Part shown: piece by piece, positions 35,701 to 43,770 of the stretch
Layout of the letters: each line of letters opens with the position of its first letter
How positions within the stretch are numbered: the first letter of the stretch is position 1
Source: Ridgeia piscesae
Lineage: Eukaryota; Annelida; Polychaeta; Sabellida; Siboglinidae
DNA: 64,000 nt
Assembly (NCBI GenBank): GCA_025642075.2
Contig: JAODUO010000028.1
Coordinates: forward strand, 987,001-1,051,000
Direction of reading: 5' to 3'
The notes under the pieces: generated by a model
What the model saw: only the letters and a program-made list of their open reading frames with translations
Databases searched by the model: none
What the model was told of the DNA's origin: nothing
Program-made: the position numbers and the translations under genes

Positions 35701-38700
35701 TGGTATGTGTGGAACATTGGTTGATGAACTGTTGTTTTGTCTTGTATATGTAAAACATTGGTTGATGAAATGTTGTTGTTTCTGGTATGTATGGAACATT
35801 GGTTGATGAACTGTTGATGTTTCTCGTATGTATGGAACTTTGGTTGATGAACTGTTGTTTCTTGTAGAGCTGGGCTGGTCACAACCTTGTGATGTTTGGA
35901 GCATCGGTTGCATTGTTTTTGAACTCTACACAGGCTACACACTATTTCAGGTAATTTAGCAGATACATCAAGGTAAAGGTTTTTCTTTCAGTACTCTGCT
36001 ATTGGTAAATAAACCGTAATCACATTACACCCAAAAATGTTTGTGATTTGTAAGTTGTACAAGTTAAAACATAAACATTTTGTTGGTAACCAGTCGTGCT
36101 TAGAACGCTGTTGTTTATTGGCATGTGTATTTTTAACGTCACGTCGTTCCAACACTCATGATCAAAGAGGGACTGGGTACGTCTGATTCATGGAAAATGC
36201 AGCTAATAATACCCTAACAAAATAGACGACCCTCTGAGCTGATCACGTATATCGTGTCTGGTTCGACTCAGGGAGGTGATTTAGAAGTATTCCACAGACA
36301 CAACAGTATTTGCTGCTAGTTCAGTCTACCTCTCCCTGAAGTGGGGGGACTGAATCGTTGTGCTTGTGTTGGCAGACCCATGACAACAGGGAGCACCTGG
36401 CGATGATGCAACGCATACTTGGAAACATACCCTATCGAATGGCAAAGAAATCCAGGTATGTAACAGTATGGTGAACAACCCACGCCCTGCGGCTATCTTG
36501 AGCCGCTTAAGGCAGTGATAGTTACACCTTGTGGCCTCATGCTGAGATTACTAGACTTACCGGCAACACAGTGACTAGAGATTGATGTTTAAATGTTGGC
36601 GATTCGGATGTTCTGCGGCTAGGAGATAGTTCATAGTCAGGTGTTGGTCATGTCAGCTTGCCACGAGATAGACAGTCTCATCAGACATCCTTTAGCGAGA
36701 TGTTTACTGCAGTACTGCATGTTGTCATTCGCTTTTTTAATCAGGCGTTCGCTGGTTAGTGTTGCCAACTTATTCTGAGAACGCTTATACGTTTGTGATG
36801 TTAGAGTCGTTACTGAATGTGGTGGCAGTGTAATGTGTATTACACTGTAACGTGTATGTTATGGTGTAACAGTACAGTGTAATGCTAGTGTAACACAGGT
36901 GTTACAGTGTAATAATGTGTTACAGTGTAACATGTGCGTTACTGCTGCAGTTGTCTGGCTACAGTGTTTGGCTGTGTTGTTGCATGGCAGTGCAGTTGTA
37001 TGTGTGTCTGCTTCATTCTGCTACATTCTTGATGCTTTCTGCTCTTCCTTGTTCCTTGTTCCAACTCCTCTCTCCGCTGCCCAACCATGTGACGTCCAGT
37101 GCTGATGTCCGTGTTATTTACTGACAACTTCGGTTTAGGCCACATCAGGGTTCATTCTAGGCAGTGTACTTACTGTACTACTGGACAGGGTAACAGAGTA
37201 AGAAGATAAACACTGAGAGTACTTCACGAAGCATCTAGATTAGTTGGTGCTACTGCTGCAGTGTGTTCTGGCTGTCAGTGTATCGTGTTTCTCTTTAAAT
37301 CATTGGCACACAGTCCTCCATTGCCAATGATTCCAGAGAGAACTGCATGCAAGACGTTGCACCAAAATATTTCCAAAAATTATCAGACGACGGATGACAT
37401 TAGCTGTGTTCTGCTATATCTGTCATGATGAGTTCTTGTGGCATGTGTTCTACCAGCTTCTTATGTTTTCTTTATCTTTTGTTGCATTTCTTTGTGTTCA
37501 GTTGTAAGCTGCTGTATGTACTTTGTAGTCAGTTCACCTGACGTCAACAATAGTACACTAGCATAAACTGTATTGATAGATTTCACGTTGAACCGGCAAA
37601 TAAGCTGGATTGATAGATTTAATGCTGTTGTGTAAGCTGTTTTTAGTAGATTTATTACCGTTTACCCATTATGATTCAGAAATAGTTGTTAATGATGTCA
37701 CTAAATTGCATGTGTATAGACTATTTGTGTCATAGGTCTCTTACTTTGCGTTAATCTTGTGATGGGGAGAGCATGCTACTGTGACATTTAGTGGTGAACA
37801 TCTAGTATGTTTTGTGGTGTTTAGAAGATGGTTATTAATGTGAATGAACTAAGGTGGTATAGCAGCTGTGTTCAGGTCACAGTGTTTTCTCATGCCAAAG
37901 TGAAGTTGCCCGTTTGCCTTATCGTAAAATTGTGTCAGTCAGTATAACTAATATCTAATTTGACTTATTGGCCATAAAAATGTTTTTTAATGTACCATTA
38001 CTGGTTGAAATTTTAATATTTTGGAAAAATATTGTGTAGGTGGCTGCAAATTGTTTTAAAACATCTTATTTCTAATGAAGTTGATATGCGCATGATGCCC
38101 CTGTCAGGTCATAATATTTAGTCTCAGATTTACTGAAGTTTGCAATTTGAGGATCTTGACACCTCAGTGAATTTTATAAACATGCACAACTGTTGAATTA
38201 AGAAAGTGTTTTTGTTTCATTAAAACATTTAGGTGGTAATTAGCTTAAAAGAAGAAACATACGGGCAACCACTCTTTTAGGGGACGGATAGTCGCTTGTT
38301 TTTAACCAGTTTAGTATCAATGACTTTCAATACGCAACATATAATTGTACCGTTGTTGCTAAATACAGTTAGCAGTAGTCATCTTCTGAGTGATAAATAA
38401 TGGGGATTGGGGTGTTTTTCTACAGCATGTACTAATGGACATACTTGATTTTTGTGTGAAATCATTCTGAAGCAAGGAACACAACTAAAGGGCCAGAACA
38501 TTGTTAGAACACATCTGAAGGACGACTTAATATTGTAATTAGTATTTCAGTTTCGCTACATAATGTGTTTTATGACGACCATCCTTGAAAAGCGCGGCTG
38601 TGATGTCCAGCATCAGGTGTGGTACATGTATGCACCAACAGGTGGCGAGAGCGTTGTTGTGTGACGTGTTTATATTGTGCTCTGCAGCGAGTACTTCTGG

Positions 38701-41700
38701 CACGGTCGACTGGAGTGGGACCACCACACTGTCGCGGGGCGCTACGTGCGCGAGAACTGTAAACCCCTCCATGTAAGTAGGCGCTCTGTGCCTGCATGTA
38801 GTTCACACCCTCCCTCCCTCCCTCGCATTCCCCGCTGCTTTGCAAGGTTGTCCTTGCCGTGGTCTATGCCCCTCTCCCTCTAACCCTTCTTCTTGCCTTT
38901 CTGACTGCTTCACTCCCCCTGCGGAGCCTCCTTGTACTTACTGTGACAGGCTCATTGTTGACCACCTCTGGTAATGATGCTACCTACAACTGCAGAACTA
39001 AAAAACATGTCATGAGGCAAAACTGTGACATTTTATTTATTAGTCCTCACTTTGAAAATAGCTCAGGTGATTTGTCACTGTTATTTTCATTCCGATTCTG
39101 CACTGTTCGTACTTGCCAGTGGTGGTCATGCTGTTGAGGTGTGTGTTGCGAATGCTGTAGCCAGGTGACTGTAGCAGTGACGTCCTCGCTACTGTCACTG
39201 AGTCAGACAGTCGTGTGCTGTTCCGTTCCGTTCCGTTCCGTTCTCACGCATGCGTGCATGTTGTCTGTGATCTGCTTGAAGAAAGAACAAGTACTTCCAC
39301 CGCGGCCGTCTAGACCTGGATGAACGCAGCACCGTCTTCCAGTATGTGAGAGATAACTGTAAACAACTCCAGGTAGGTCGTGTGACGTGTAACAGCAGGA
39401 CACAAACAGGTCCTGGCATATGTGTGCGTGTCTGTGGGTGTGTTCGCCATGCATGCTACATCAACAGTCCCATCCTTGTTTTATTGCTTTCAAACTTTGT
39501 TGCTGAACTTAGCTGTCTTTATAGTGATTTTGCAATGGCCCAACCTAAGCAGTTTACCCGTGTGAAAATTCAGCTCTTTCTACACAGATATTTGTACTGG
39601 ACAACTTGCAGTGGTTCCGTTTAATTACCTCTGCACATGCAAACCAATGAATTCGCTCGCATTGGTACTAAAAACGTTTCACGATGTCTCTGAAGTGGTT
39701 CAGATTGTGCCTAGTGTTGCAAGTTGTTCCGGTATAAATTGTATTTTCACAGATATTTGAACCATTGCAACATGCATTGGTTGAAATGCCTGTGTAAAGA
39801 GAGTTTTAGCAGGAGAATTTGTTGATTTATTTAAACGGTTGTGTGGGTGGTTGTGTTCCCATGTGTGACTTGTGATCCCAATTCTCTAGGCCTCAATGTG
39901 GAAAGCAAAATATGTTGAACTTGCATTAAAAAAGTCTTTTCGTACGTAAGTGTTTTCTCAGAATATTTCAGTTAACAAAAGTGGAATCCAGCATTTAAAA
40001 ACAATATGTGTGAACTTGAATGTATGGTCTGTAGACCTCTATAAAGATCGTACTTGTAATGCCAATCAGTGTGGCACTATGGACAGAACTGTGTTATGAA
40101 GGCAAAGCGTTGGCAGAACTTGTGAAAGTGAATAGATGTACGTACACAGAGAGACGTTTACCAGCAATGTGCCATGTGTCGTATAGAAGGGACTGAGTGG
40201 GTGGATATAGAAGGCTCCAGCCACTTCCTCCTCTCTTCTCACCTCCACTCACATGTCTGTCATCTGTTGGCTGCTTTCTGCTCCTGTAGTTGGCAGATGA
40301 TTTATCTTTGTATCTTGCTTATGTCACATATGCTAATATGCATTCTGTTAGACGGCTTTTATTTTCAGAAGAGCATATACCTTCTAGAGTATTTTATCAA
40401 CTGAAAAGATCTTAACTATGTTTGTCAAATGGTGACAGCAAGATTTGTTATGGGGTATTAAGTTACAGAAAGTCTCAAAACATACTTGCCACCAAGAAAA
40501 AAATCCCTTATGCTATAGTATTTTCAATATAATTTGTTGTTGTTAAAAAGCTTGCTTTTGGAACAAGTGTTAAACCTGTTTCTTGTGACTAAGTTGTGAA
40601 CTTGATATTGAAAGCTTTGAAGTAAATGGACTAATCTATTTAAATTCTGCTTTTGTTGTAAGAAACAACAGTAAAATGATTTCATGTAATGTGTGAAGAC
40701 AGTTGAACAAGTCGGTTGTGTTGATAATATTACATGTAATGTGTGAAGACAGTTGAGCAAGTCGGTTGTGTTGATAATATTACATGTAATGTGTGAAGGC
40801 AGTTGAGCAAGTCGGTTGTGTTGATAATATTACATGTAATGTGTGAAGACAGTTGAGCAAGTTGGTTGTGTTGATAATATTACATGTAATGTGTGAAGAC
40901 AGTTGAGCAAGTAGGTTGTGTTGATAATATTACATGTAATGTGTGAAGACAGTTGAGCAAGTCGGTTGTGTTGATAATATTACATGTAATGTGTGAAGAC
41001 AGTTGAGCAAGTCGGTTGTGTTGATAATATTACATGTAATGTGTGCAGACAGTTGAGCAAGTCGGTTGTGTTGATAATATTACATGTAATGTGTGCAGAC
41101 AGTTGAGCAAGTCGGTTGTGTTGATAATATTACATGTAATGTGTGCAGACAGTTGAGCAAGTCGGTTGTGTTGATAATATTACATGTAATGTGTGCAGAC
41201 AGTTGAGCAAGTCGGTTGTGTTGATAATATTACATGTAATGTGTGCAGACAGTTGAGCAAGTCGGTTGTGTTGATAATATTACATGTAATGTGTGCAGAC
41301 AGTTGAGCAAGTCGGTTGTGTTGATAATATTACATGTAATGTGTGCAGACAGTTGAGCAAGTTGGTTGTGTTGATAATATTACATGTAATGTGTGCAGAC
41401 AGTTGAGCAAGTTGGTTGTGTTGATAATATTACATGTAATGTGTGAAGACAGTTGAGCAAGTTGGTTGTGTTGATAATATTACATGTAATGTGTGCAGAC
41501 AGTTGAGCAAGTTGGTTGTGTTGATAATATTACATGTAATGTGTGAAGACAGTTGAACAAGTTGGTTGTGTTGATAATATTACATGTAATGTGTGAAGAC
41601 AGTTGAGCAAGTTGGTTGTGTTGATAATATTACATGTAATGTGTGCAGACAGTTGAGCAAGTTGGTTGTGTTGCTTGCAGCGTTACATGTTGGGCGACAG

Positions 41701-41890
41701 CGACGACCACCGTAATCTGTTTGACCTCATAGAGAAGATGCTGGAGTACGAGCCGTCGATGCGCTGCACTCTGGACGAGGCCCTCAAACACCCATTCTTT
41801 GACCGCCTCTCCCCGGAACAGAAGGGCATCGTGAAGGCGCCGGCAAGCTCCGACGATGAGAGGGCTCGGTCCCACAGTCTCAGTCGATAG
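8645..41890 (+). CDS. CLK: CDC2-like (LAMMER/Doa family) dual-specificity kinase, whole gene
   Basis: CLK kinases phosphorylate Ser/Arg-rich splicing factors in the nucleus. Coding exons: 8645-8763, 18395-18650, 23212-23302, 24027-24093, 24495-24614, 31035-31125, 32060-32135, 33728-33822, 34010-34139, 35868-35950, 36376-36455, then 38688-38772 or 39282-39372, then 41681-41890. All junctions are GT-AG and phase-consistent; the joined frame is 1503 nt (500 aa), or 1509 nt (502 aa) with the second alternative exon, close to vertebrate CLK length. Visible landmarks: Arg/Ser/His/Asp-rich N-terminus (1-130), Gly loop LGEGTFGRV (162-170), VAIK-type Lys187, helix C Glu202, catalytic loop HTDLKPEN (Asp284), DFG (321-323), APE (343-345), family signature [11 protein letters not shown] (382-392), where most CLKs have Glu instead of Gln388. 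The start is the ATG right after a TTTTAG acceptor, so a non-coding 5' exon upstream is inferred but not located. Confidence 0.95.
8965..9530. mobile_element. Fold-back element, copy B
   Basis: Same order as copy A: TTTACTTTCTGACTTAACC arm, AAAATAAAATCACTAACATT, GTCTTTTGTTAGCCG, degenerate TTTAGGGTAAG/TTAGGGTTA core, then an inverted arm that has diverged at its outer end. Lies in CLK intron 1, 202 bp after coding exon 1. Confidence 0.7.
10840..10853. promoter_or_regulatory. X-box-like palindrome
   Basis: GTTGCCATGGCAAT matches the RFX X-box consensus nearly perfectly. It is a single site inside CLK intron 1; a partial GTTGCCATGGCA lies at 21396-21407. Function not shown. Confidence 0.25.
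11757..12961. mobile_element. Non-autonomous Tc1/mariner-pogo-like DNA transposon, 1205 bp
   Basis: Ends CAGTCGCGCCTCGCTATAAC and, inverted, CAGTCGCGCCTCGTTATAAC, are terminal inverted repeats of about 40 bp with few mismatches. The element is flanked by TA on both sides (11755-11756 and 12962-12963), the target duplication of this superfamily. A second inverted end-like box lies at 12885-12925. No transposase reading frame was found inside, so it depends on a relative. Confidence 0.85.
13534..14547. mobile_element. TA-flanked 1014-bp non-autonomous DNA element
   Basis: Ends CCGTATTGTCCCTAATAGAC and, inverted, TCGTATAGTCCCTAATAGAC, with TA on both outer sides (13532-13533, 14548-14549). A further CTAATAGACGCGCACCC box occurs inside each end. 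The interior shows no transposase. Superfamily not certain; TA duplication suggests a Tc1/mariner relative. Confidence 0.75.
15150..15310 (+). repeat. Dispersed AT-rich repeat family 2, copy 2
   Basis: GATGGGACGAATCTGGAATT, GAATCCAATATCCTCAAAAT, GGTGGCTTCAAATTAGG and TAGAATATTGTCGAGAGGTC blocks match the inverted copy at 5528-5675. Confidence 0.65.
15310..16070. repeat. Interspersed inverted GGGGTCCATATTCTAT box array
   Basis: More than twenty degenerate boxes of GGGGTCCATATTCTAT and its reverse ATAGAATATGGACCCC alternate at irregular 15-60 bp spacing. Neighbouring boxes are mutually inverted, so hairpins can form throughout. Not a simple tandem repeat and not an array with unique spacers. 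Confidence 0.8.
17646..18146 (+). repeat. Local 270-bp-spaced duplication with inverted ends
   Basis: GTGACTGCTGTTGACTTTGA to ACACTATTGAATAG (17647-17793) recurs at 17919-18058 with small changes. The second copy lies between GTGCTGCCATCTAG (17908-17921) and its inverse CTAGATGGCAGCAC (18129-18142). Confidence 0.7.
18395..18650 (+). CDS. CLK: CLK coding exon 2 (RS/His-rich domain)
   Basis: Acceptor TTTTTTGGCAG, donor GTGAGT, phases 2 to 0. Encodes residues 40-125: Arg, Ser, His, Asp and Tyr dominate, with runs such as [17 protein letters not shown] and a Ser-rich end. This is the RS-like region that in CLKs directs nuclear speckle localisation and substrate binding. The two other + frames are also partly open here but give no recognisable protein and break the phase chain. 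Skipping this exon together with exon 1 would be the consequence of using the alternative first exon at 21898. Confidence 0.9.
18651..21897 (+). other. CLK intron 2, upstream of the alternative first exon
   Basis: No conserved coding signal. Part of 19550-19900 is relatively GC-rich and 21420-21890 is also raised in GC; either could hold a promoter or 5' UTR for the exon at 21898, but no start site can be fixed. Confidence 0.4.
19550..19900 (+). promoter_or_regulatory. Possible internal promoter region of CLK
   Basis: GC-rich block in an AT-rich intron with a CCAAT box (19790-19794), a CCATGGCAAC half X-box (19648-19657) and no TATA box at a clear spacing. It lies 2 kb upstream of the alternative coding exon. 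Purely inferred from composition and position. Confidence 0.18.
21898..22344 (+). CDS. CLK: Candidate alternative first coding exon of CLK (PPKE/M repeat N-terminus)
   Basis: An open frame runs from ATG 21898 (alternatives at 21958 and 21994) to AAG at 22344 followed by a plausible donor GTTTGT in phase 0, the phase required by the acceptor of the next CLK exon (23212). It would give a 149-residue N-terminus replacing the RS region and an isoform of about 524 aa. Residues 75-140 are Pro/Lys/Glu/Met-rich, with degenerate five-residue repeats of the type [15 protein letters not shown] and PPREM. The frame continues past the donor for about 95 nt, so read-through as a separate small protein is a weaker alternative. 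Drosophila Doa is known to use alternative promoters giving different N-termini, which makes this reading reasonable; expression is not shown by the sequence. Confidence 0.5.
23212..23302 (+). CDS. CLK: CLK coding exon 3 (linker, 91 nt)
   Basis: Acceptor AATGCAG, donor GTACAC; phase 0 in, phase 1 out. Encodes residues 126-156, with the conserved [21 protein letters not shown] linker just before the kinase domain. An alternative AG ten bases downstream gives the wrong phase. At 91 nt, skipping would shift the frame and delete the kinase; from memory, the equivalent vertebrate CLK1 exon has the same length and is the classic skipped exon. Confidence 0.92.
24027..24093 (+). CDS. CLK: CLK coding exon 4 (glycine-rich loop)
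   Basis: Acceptor CATTGCAG, donor GTGGGT. Encodes residues 156-178 with [17 protein letters not shown], the ATP-binding glycine loop. Phase 1 in, phase 2 out. Confidence 0.95.
24495..24614 (+). CDS. CLK: CLK coding exon 5 (VAIK lysine and helix C)
   Basis: Acceptor CTGTTGTAG, donor GTAAGT, phase 2 on both sides. Encodes [20 protein letters not shown] and following, giving the ATP-anchoring Lys187 and its helix C partner Glu202, then the conserved [13 protein letters not shown]. Confidence 0.95.
25337..25525 (+). repeat. Dispersed repeat family 1, copy 2
   Basis: Same ordered blocks as 2250-2433; lies in CLK intron 5. Confidence 0.75.
30346..30679 (-). mobile_element. tRNA-derived SINE, full-length-like copy
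   Basis: On the - strand it starts AGCGCCGTGGCTCAGGGGTA (A box) with GGTTCAAATCC (B box) about 40 bp on, and ends GCGCTATATAAGAACTTACC. Relatives at 46966-47172, 60932-61228 and 63446-63738 share the head or the GCGCTATATAA-type tail. Confidence 0.85.
31035..31125 (+). CDS. CLK: CLK coding exon 6 (kinase hinge)
   Basis: Acceptor TCTCTTTCAG, donor GTGAGT. Encodes [20 protein letters not shown] and then [10 protein letters not shown]. The hinge reads AFNKLGLS where most CLKs have SFELLGLS, a local divergence next to the ATP pocket. Confidence 0.95.
31812..31860 (-). repeat. Retroelement 3' tail repeat, copy 2
   Basis: TTCAAGATTCAAAAGACTTT then ATTGTTCATTTAAAACATCA, matching the copy at 42954. 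Lies in CLK intron 6. Confidence 0.5.
32060..32135 (+). CDS. CLK: CLK coding exon 7
   Basis: Acceptor GTGTTGCAG, donor GTAAGT; phase 0 in, phase 1 out. Encodes [20 protein letters not shown] and CWAVK (helix E region of the kinase C-lobe). Confidence 0.95.
33728..33822 (+). CDS. CLK: CLK coding exon 8 (catalytic loop)
   Basis: Acceptor GTGTTGTAG, donor GTAGGT. Encodes [19 protein letters not shown], with catalytic Asp284 and the HTDLKPEN form typical of the LAMMER family, followed by [13 protein letters not shown]. Confidence 0.96.
34010..34139 (+). CDS. CLK: CLK coding exon 9 (DFG to APE)
   Basis: Acceptor GTCTGCAG, donor GTACGC. Contains the metal-binding DFG in [18 protein letters not shown] and the activation segment end [10 protein letters not shown], highly conserved in CLKs. 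Phase 0 in, phase 1 out. Confidence 0.96.
34299..35866 (+). repeat. 41-bp minisatellite in CLK intron 9, ending at the exon 10 acceptor
   Basis: About 38 units; each contains TGTTTCTCGTATGTGTGG, AACATTGG and TTGATGAACTGTTG. Sub-variants (TCTCTCG, TATGCATGG, GTGTGTG, TCTGGTATGT) are clustered. No AG dinucleotide occurs from 34298 until the true acceptor AG at 35866-35867, whose pyrimidine tract (TGTTGTTTCTTGTAG) belongs to the last, modified unit. All three reverse frames are open across most of the array as a by-product. Confidence 0.97.
35868..35950 (+). CDS. CLK: CLK coding exon 10
   Basis: Acceptor TGTTTCTTGTAG lies in the last unit of the 41-bp minisatellite; donor GTAATT. Encodes [20 protein letters not shown] and YTGYTLFQ, the helix F region with the structural Asp of DVWSIG. 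Confidence 0.95.
36376..36455 (+). CDS. CLK: CLK coding exon 11 (LAMMER motif)
   Basis: Acceptor TGTTGGCAG, donor GTATGT, phase 2 out. Encodes [20 protein letters not shown] and RMAKKS. The diagnostic EHLAMMERILG is present with Glu changed to Gln (codon CAA at 36409-36411). Confidence 0.95.
36825..36950. repeat. Cluster of GTGTAACA/TGTTACAC inverted boxes
   Basis: Within about 125 bp TGTTACAG, GTGTAACA, GTGTATTACACTGTAACG, ACAGGTGTTACAGTG and TGTTACAGTGTAACATG recur, many being each other's inverse. Confidence 0.6.
38688..38772 (+). CDS. CLK: CLK coding exon 12a (first of a mutually exclusive pair)
   Basis: Acceptor GTGCTCTGCAG, donor GTAAGT; phase 2 in, phase 0 out. Encodes [20 protein letters not shown] and RENCKPLH, the CLK-specific segment after the LAMMER motif. 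It keeps the canonical [12 protein letters not shown] end. Using it gives the 500-aa product. Exon 12b, 509 nt downstream, encodes the same segment in a divergent version. Confidence 0.9.
39282..39372 (+). CDS. CLK: CLK coding exon 12b (second of a mutually exclusive pair)
   Basis: Acceptor GCTTGAAG (weak pyrimidine tract), donor GTAGGT; phase 2 in, phase 0 out, as for 12a. Encodes [20 protein letters not shown] and [10 protein letters not shown], about 14 of 28 aligned residues identical to 12a. It keeps the canonical KYF.RGRLD.DERS start but has lost [12 protein letters not shown]. Joining 12a to 12b would put a TGA at 39321-39323 in frame; skipping both would reach a TAG at 41730-41732. 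Both exons are intact, with no stop in the used frame. Confidence 0.85.
39373..40681 (+). other. Non-repetitive part of CLK intron before the last exon
   Basis: 1.3 kb without a recognisable exon or repeat, between exon 12b and the 50-bp minisatellite. Confidence 0.6.
40682..41673 (+). repeat. 50-bp minisatellite directly before the last CLK exon
   Basis: Twenty units with GTGTGAAGACAGTTGAGCAA, GTCGGTTGTGTTGATAATAT and the 12-bp palindrome ATTACATGTAAT. The first seven units carry AAG(A/G)C, the next eight CAGAC, the last five are mixed, showing block expansion. The final unit changes from TTGATAAT to TTGCTTGCAG, the acceptor of the last exon. Confidence 0.97.
41681..41890 (+). CDS. CLK: CLK coding exon 13 (C-terminus and stop)
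   Basis: Acceptor GTTGCTTGCAG, reached directly from the 50-bp minisatellite. Encodes [40 protein letters not shown] and a short tail ending in RARSHSLSR before TAG. Matches the end of CLK kinase domains (helices H and I); the tail adds Ser/Arg residues. Confidence 0.96.
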   Translation, partial: RYMLGDSDDHRNLFDLIEKMLEYEPSMRCTLDEALKHPFFDRLSPEQKGIVKAPASSDDERARSHSLSR

Positions 41891-42905
41891 TCCACGTGGG
41901 CCAACCGAATCTCAAGCATTTCTTTTAGGCGCCCCTGGGGCACATGTGAAAAGATTGGACTTTTCATGCTATGTACACGTTGTTTCATAGCTCGCTACGG
42001 GATATTGAAGCCACCAAGGCATGTAGGGTCTAGCGCGGACTTTGTAGGTGTGAAACAGCCTCAGCTGCCCAAAGCCGTGGCCTTCTCAAGGACATCAGTG
42101 ACGTTCAGATTTCACGTGCATCTGTCTAGCGTGGGTGTGGTCATGTACTGTTTGTTGGACATGATTTTTTACGAAGTCGTGACAATCGTTTGGCAGTTCT
42201 CTATTGACTTCATAGATGGCTAGTTGGGCTCACGTGGGCTACCCGGACGTTTGCCCTTGAACGTGACCTTGGTTGCAGACGACAGGATGTGTTGTGTTTG
42301 CTGTTTAGTCACCAAGATGTATGATATTTTCAGTTAGTGAGGCCGTGCTTGGTGGCTTTGTCTTACATATATTGGTGTGGCGTTGCATCAGTACTTGGCG
42401 AGAGCAGGAGTTTCAACAGTCAACATAACACTCTGAGAATTGTAAATTAGCTTGACTTTGTCGTTGACATCTCCTAGATAGACAGACGTCATAACGGATG
42501 TTGCTGGTTCAGACTTGTCCATTGAAACCAAAGACTGCATTTTATGGACTACGTGTTAGTTTTAGCCGAATCAAAATAATATGAAAAATGAATGTCTTAA
42601 AATAATTTGAAAAAATGCGTTACGGCGCAGAGTACTTGGTTTCAGAGTTGAATATTTGGTTTCAGTGAGATTTGATTAGAACTTGTTGTTATGACTGGAT
42701 ATACGCAAGTGACTTAGTTAATTGTACGTGGACAGTTTTGACAGCTGCCAACGCCATTCATCATATTAATGTGTACATTTTAACGTGATGTATTTATAGT
42801 AATGATGTGGGCGACCACAGGGAGACGTCTAATGCATATATGTATTTATATTTATTTACAGATCACTGTGCCAGTCTGTAATAAAATGTGCTAGGTTTAA
42901 CTCAA
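41891..42905 (+). other. CLK: CLK 3' UTR with polyadenylation signal
   Basis: About 1.0 kb without a coding signal after the CLK stop. An AATAAA at 42880-42885 followed by a T/GT-rich stretch (TTCCTGTGTCTGTTTGCC) is the best polyadenylation site; the 3' end near 42905 is inferred from this. Confidence 0.6.
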
Positions 42906-42953
42906 AGTTCCTGTGTCTGTTTGCCATAGAGAGCATGTCGTAAGGAATCTGTG

Positions 42954-43020
42954 ATTCAAGATTCAAAAGACTGTATTGTCCGTTTTAAACATTACAACAA
43001 CAAAATTATCTTCATTGCCA
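42954..43020 (-). repeat. Retroelement 3' tail repeat, copy 1
   Basis: TTCAAGATTCAAAAGACTGT then ATTGTCCGTTTTAAACATTA matches 31812-31860. The inverted TTGAATCTTGAA end is common at LINE/SINE 3' termini, so the body may extend to about 43500 (no protein seen). Confidence 0.5.
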
Positions 43021-43709
43021 GTAATAAGATAAGGTGATCCATATATAGTTGATAAGACTAAAATTAAGTATATAAATAAGTCGAGTATAAATGTATAAAT
43101 AAATAAGCAGGTATTATTAATTTTATTAAAAGGTTTTGATAATACACAATGTGGTAATATGTACTAAAAATTGGTAACTACCGGGTAAATAAGATTAAAT
43201 AAATAGGTACAGTAAGTATGTGGAATAACAAAGAGTTGTAATGTTAGACAAGTCTTCCTACTAAGACGAGCATGTCTGTTCTGTTACCCAGAAGCACCCT
43301 GTCAAGGTTGTAGTACTATGAGTTTTGTAACCTTTTAAGTTCACTCAATACATTGTACCTTTTCTCACTTACTAACTTAAAACCACTTGCTTGTAGGGAT
43401 GTCAGCGTCTGTAATAATTCCCAGTAACAGTTATTTATACTTTTGGTGTTTTAATTACGGTGTGAAGTCCATTGGTTTTAATTGCAAACAATATCTTTAG
43501 CCCATTAAACACAATTTTGTGGGTAATGTATCCTCAGTATATTTATGCTGTATTCGAGTATTAAAAGAATTATATTTGAGATACCGACAAGGTCCATTTA
43601 AGAACCCAAGTAAGTATAGTTCTCACATTTTCTACCAAGTTGAAGTAGTGGTAAATTCATTTGTGCACATAAGTTCATTTAATGACCACTTTACACTAGT
43701 TATTAGCAA

Positions 43710-43770
43710 TTTTTTAGTAATTAGTATACACAAACTGTGGATTTTTTTTAGTAATTAGTATACACAAACT
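43710..43770 (+). repeat. 33-34-bp direct duplication
   Basis: TTTTTTAGTAATTAGTATAC then ACAAACTG occurs twice in a row. Confidence 0.8.

Larger units (their letters stand above)
35951..38687 (+). other. CLK introns 10 and 11 with exon 11 between
   Basis: Apart from exon 11 (36376-36455) and a cluster of GTGTAACA-type inverted boxes (36825-36950), I see no coding or repeat structure. Confidence 0.6.

Noticed and set aside
34255..35942. Long reverse-strand reading frames (up to 552 codons) of HQPMFHT/SSSTNVP-like repeats
   Set aside because: They follow from a 41-bp unit without stop codons in any reverse frame (three units = 123 nt). The array lies in a CLK intron and there is no start context, splice signal or family match.
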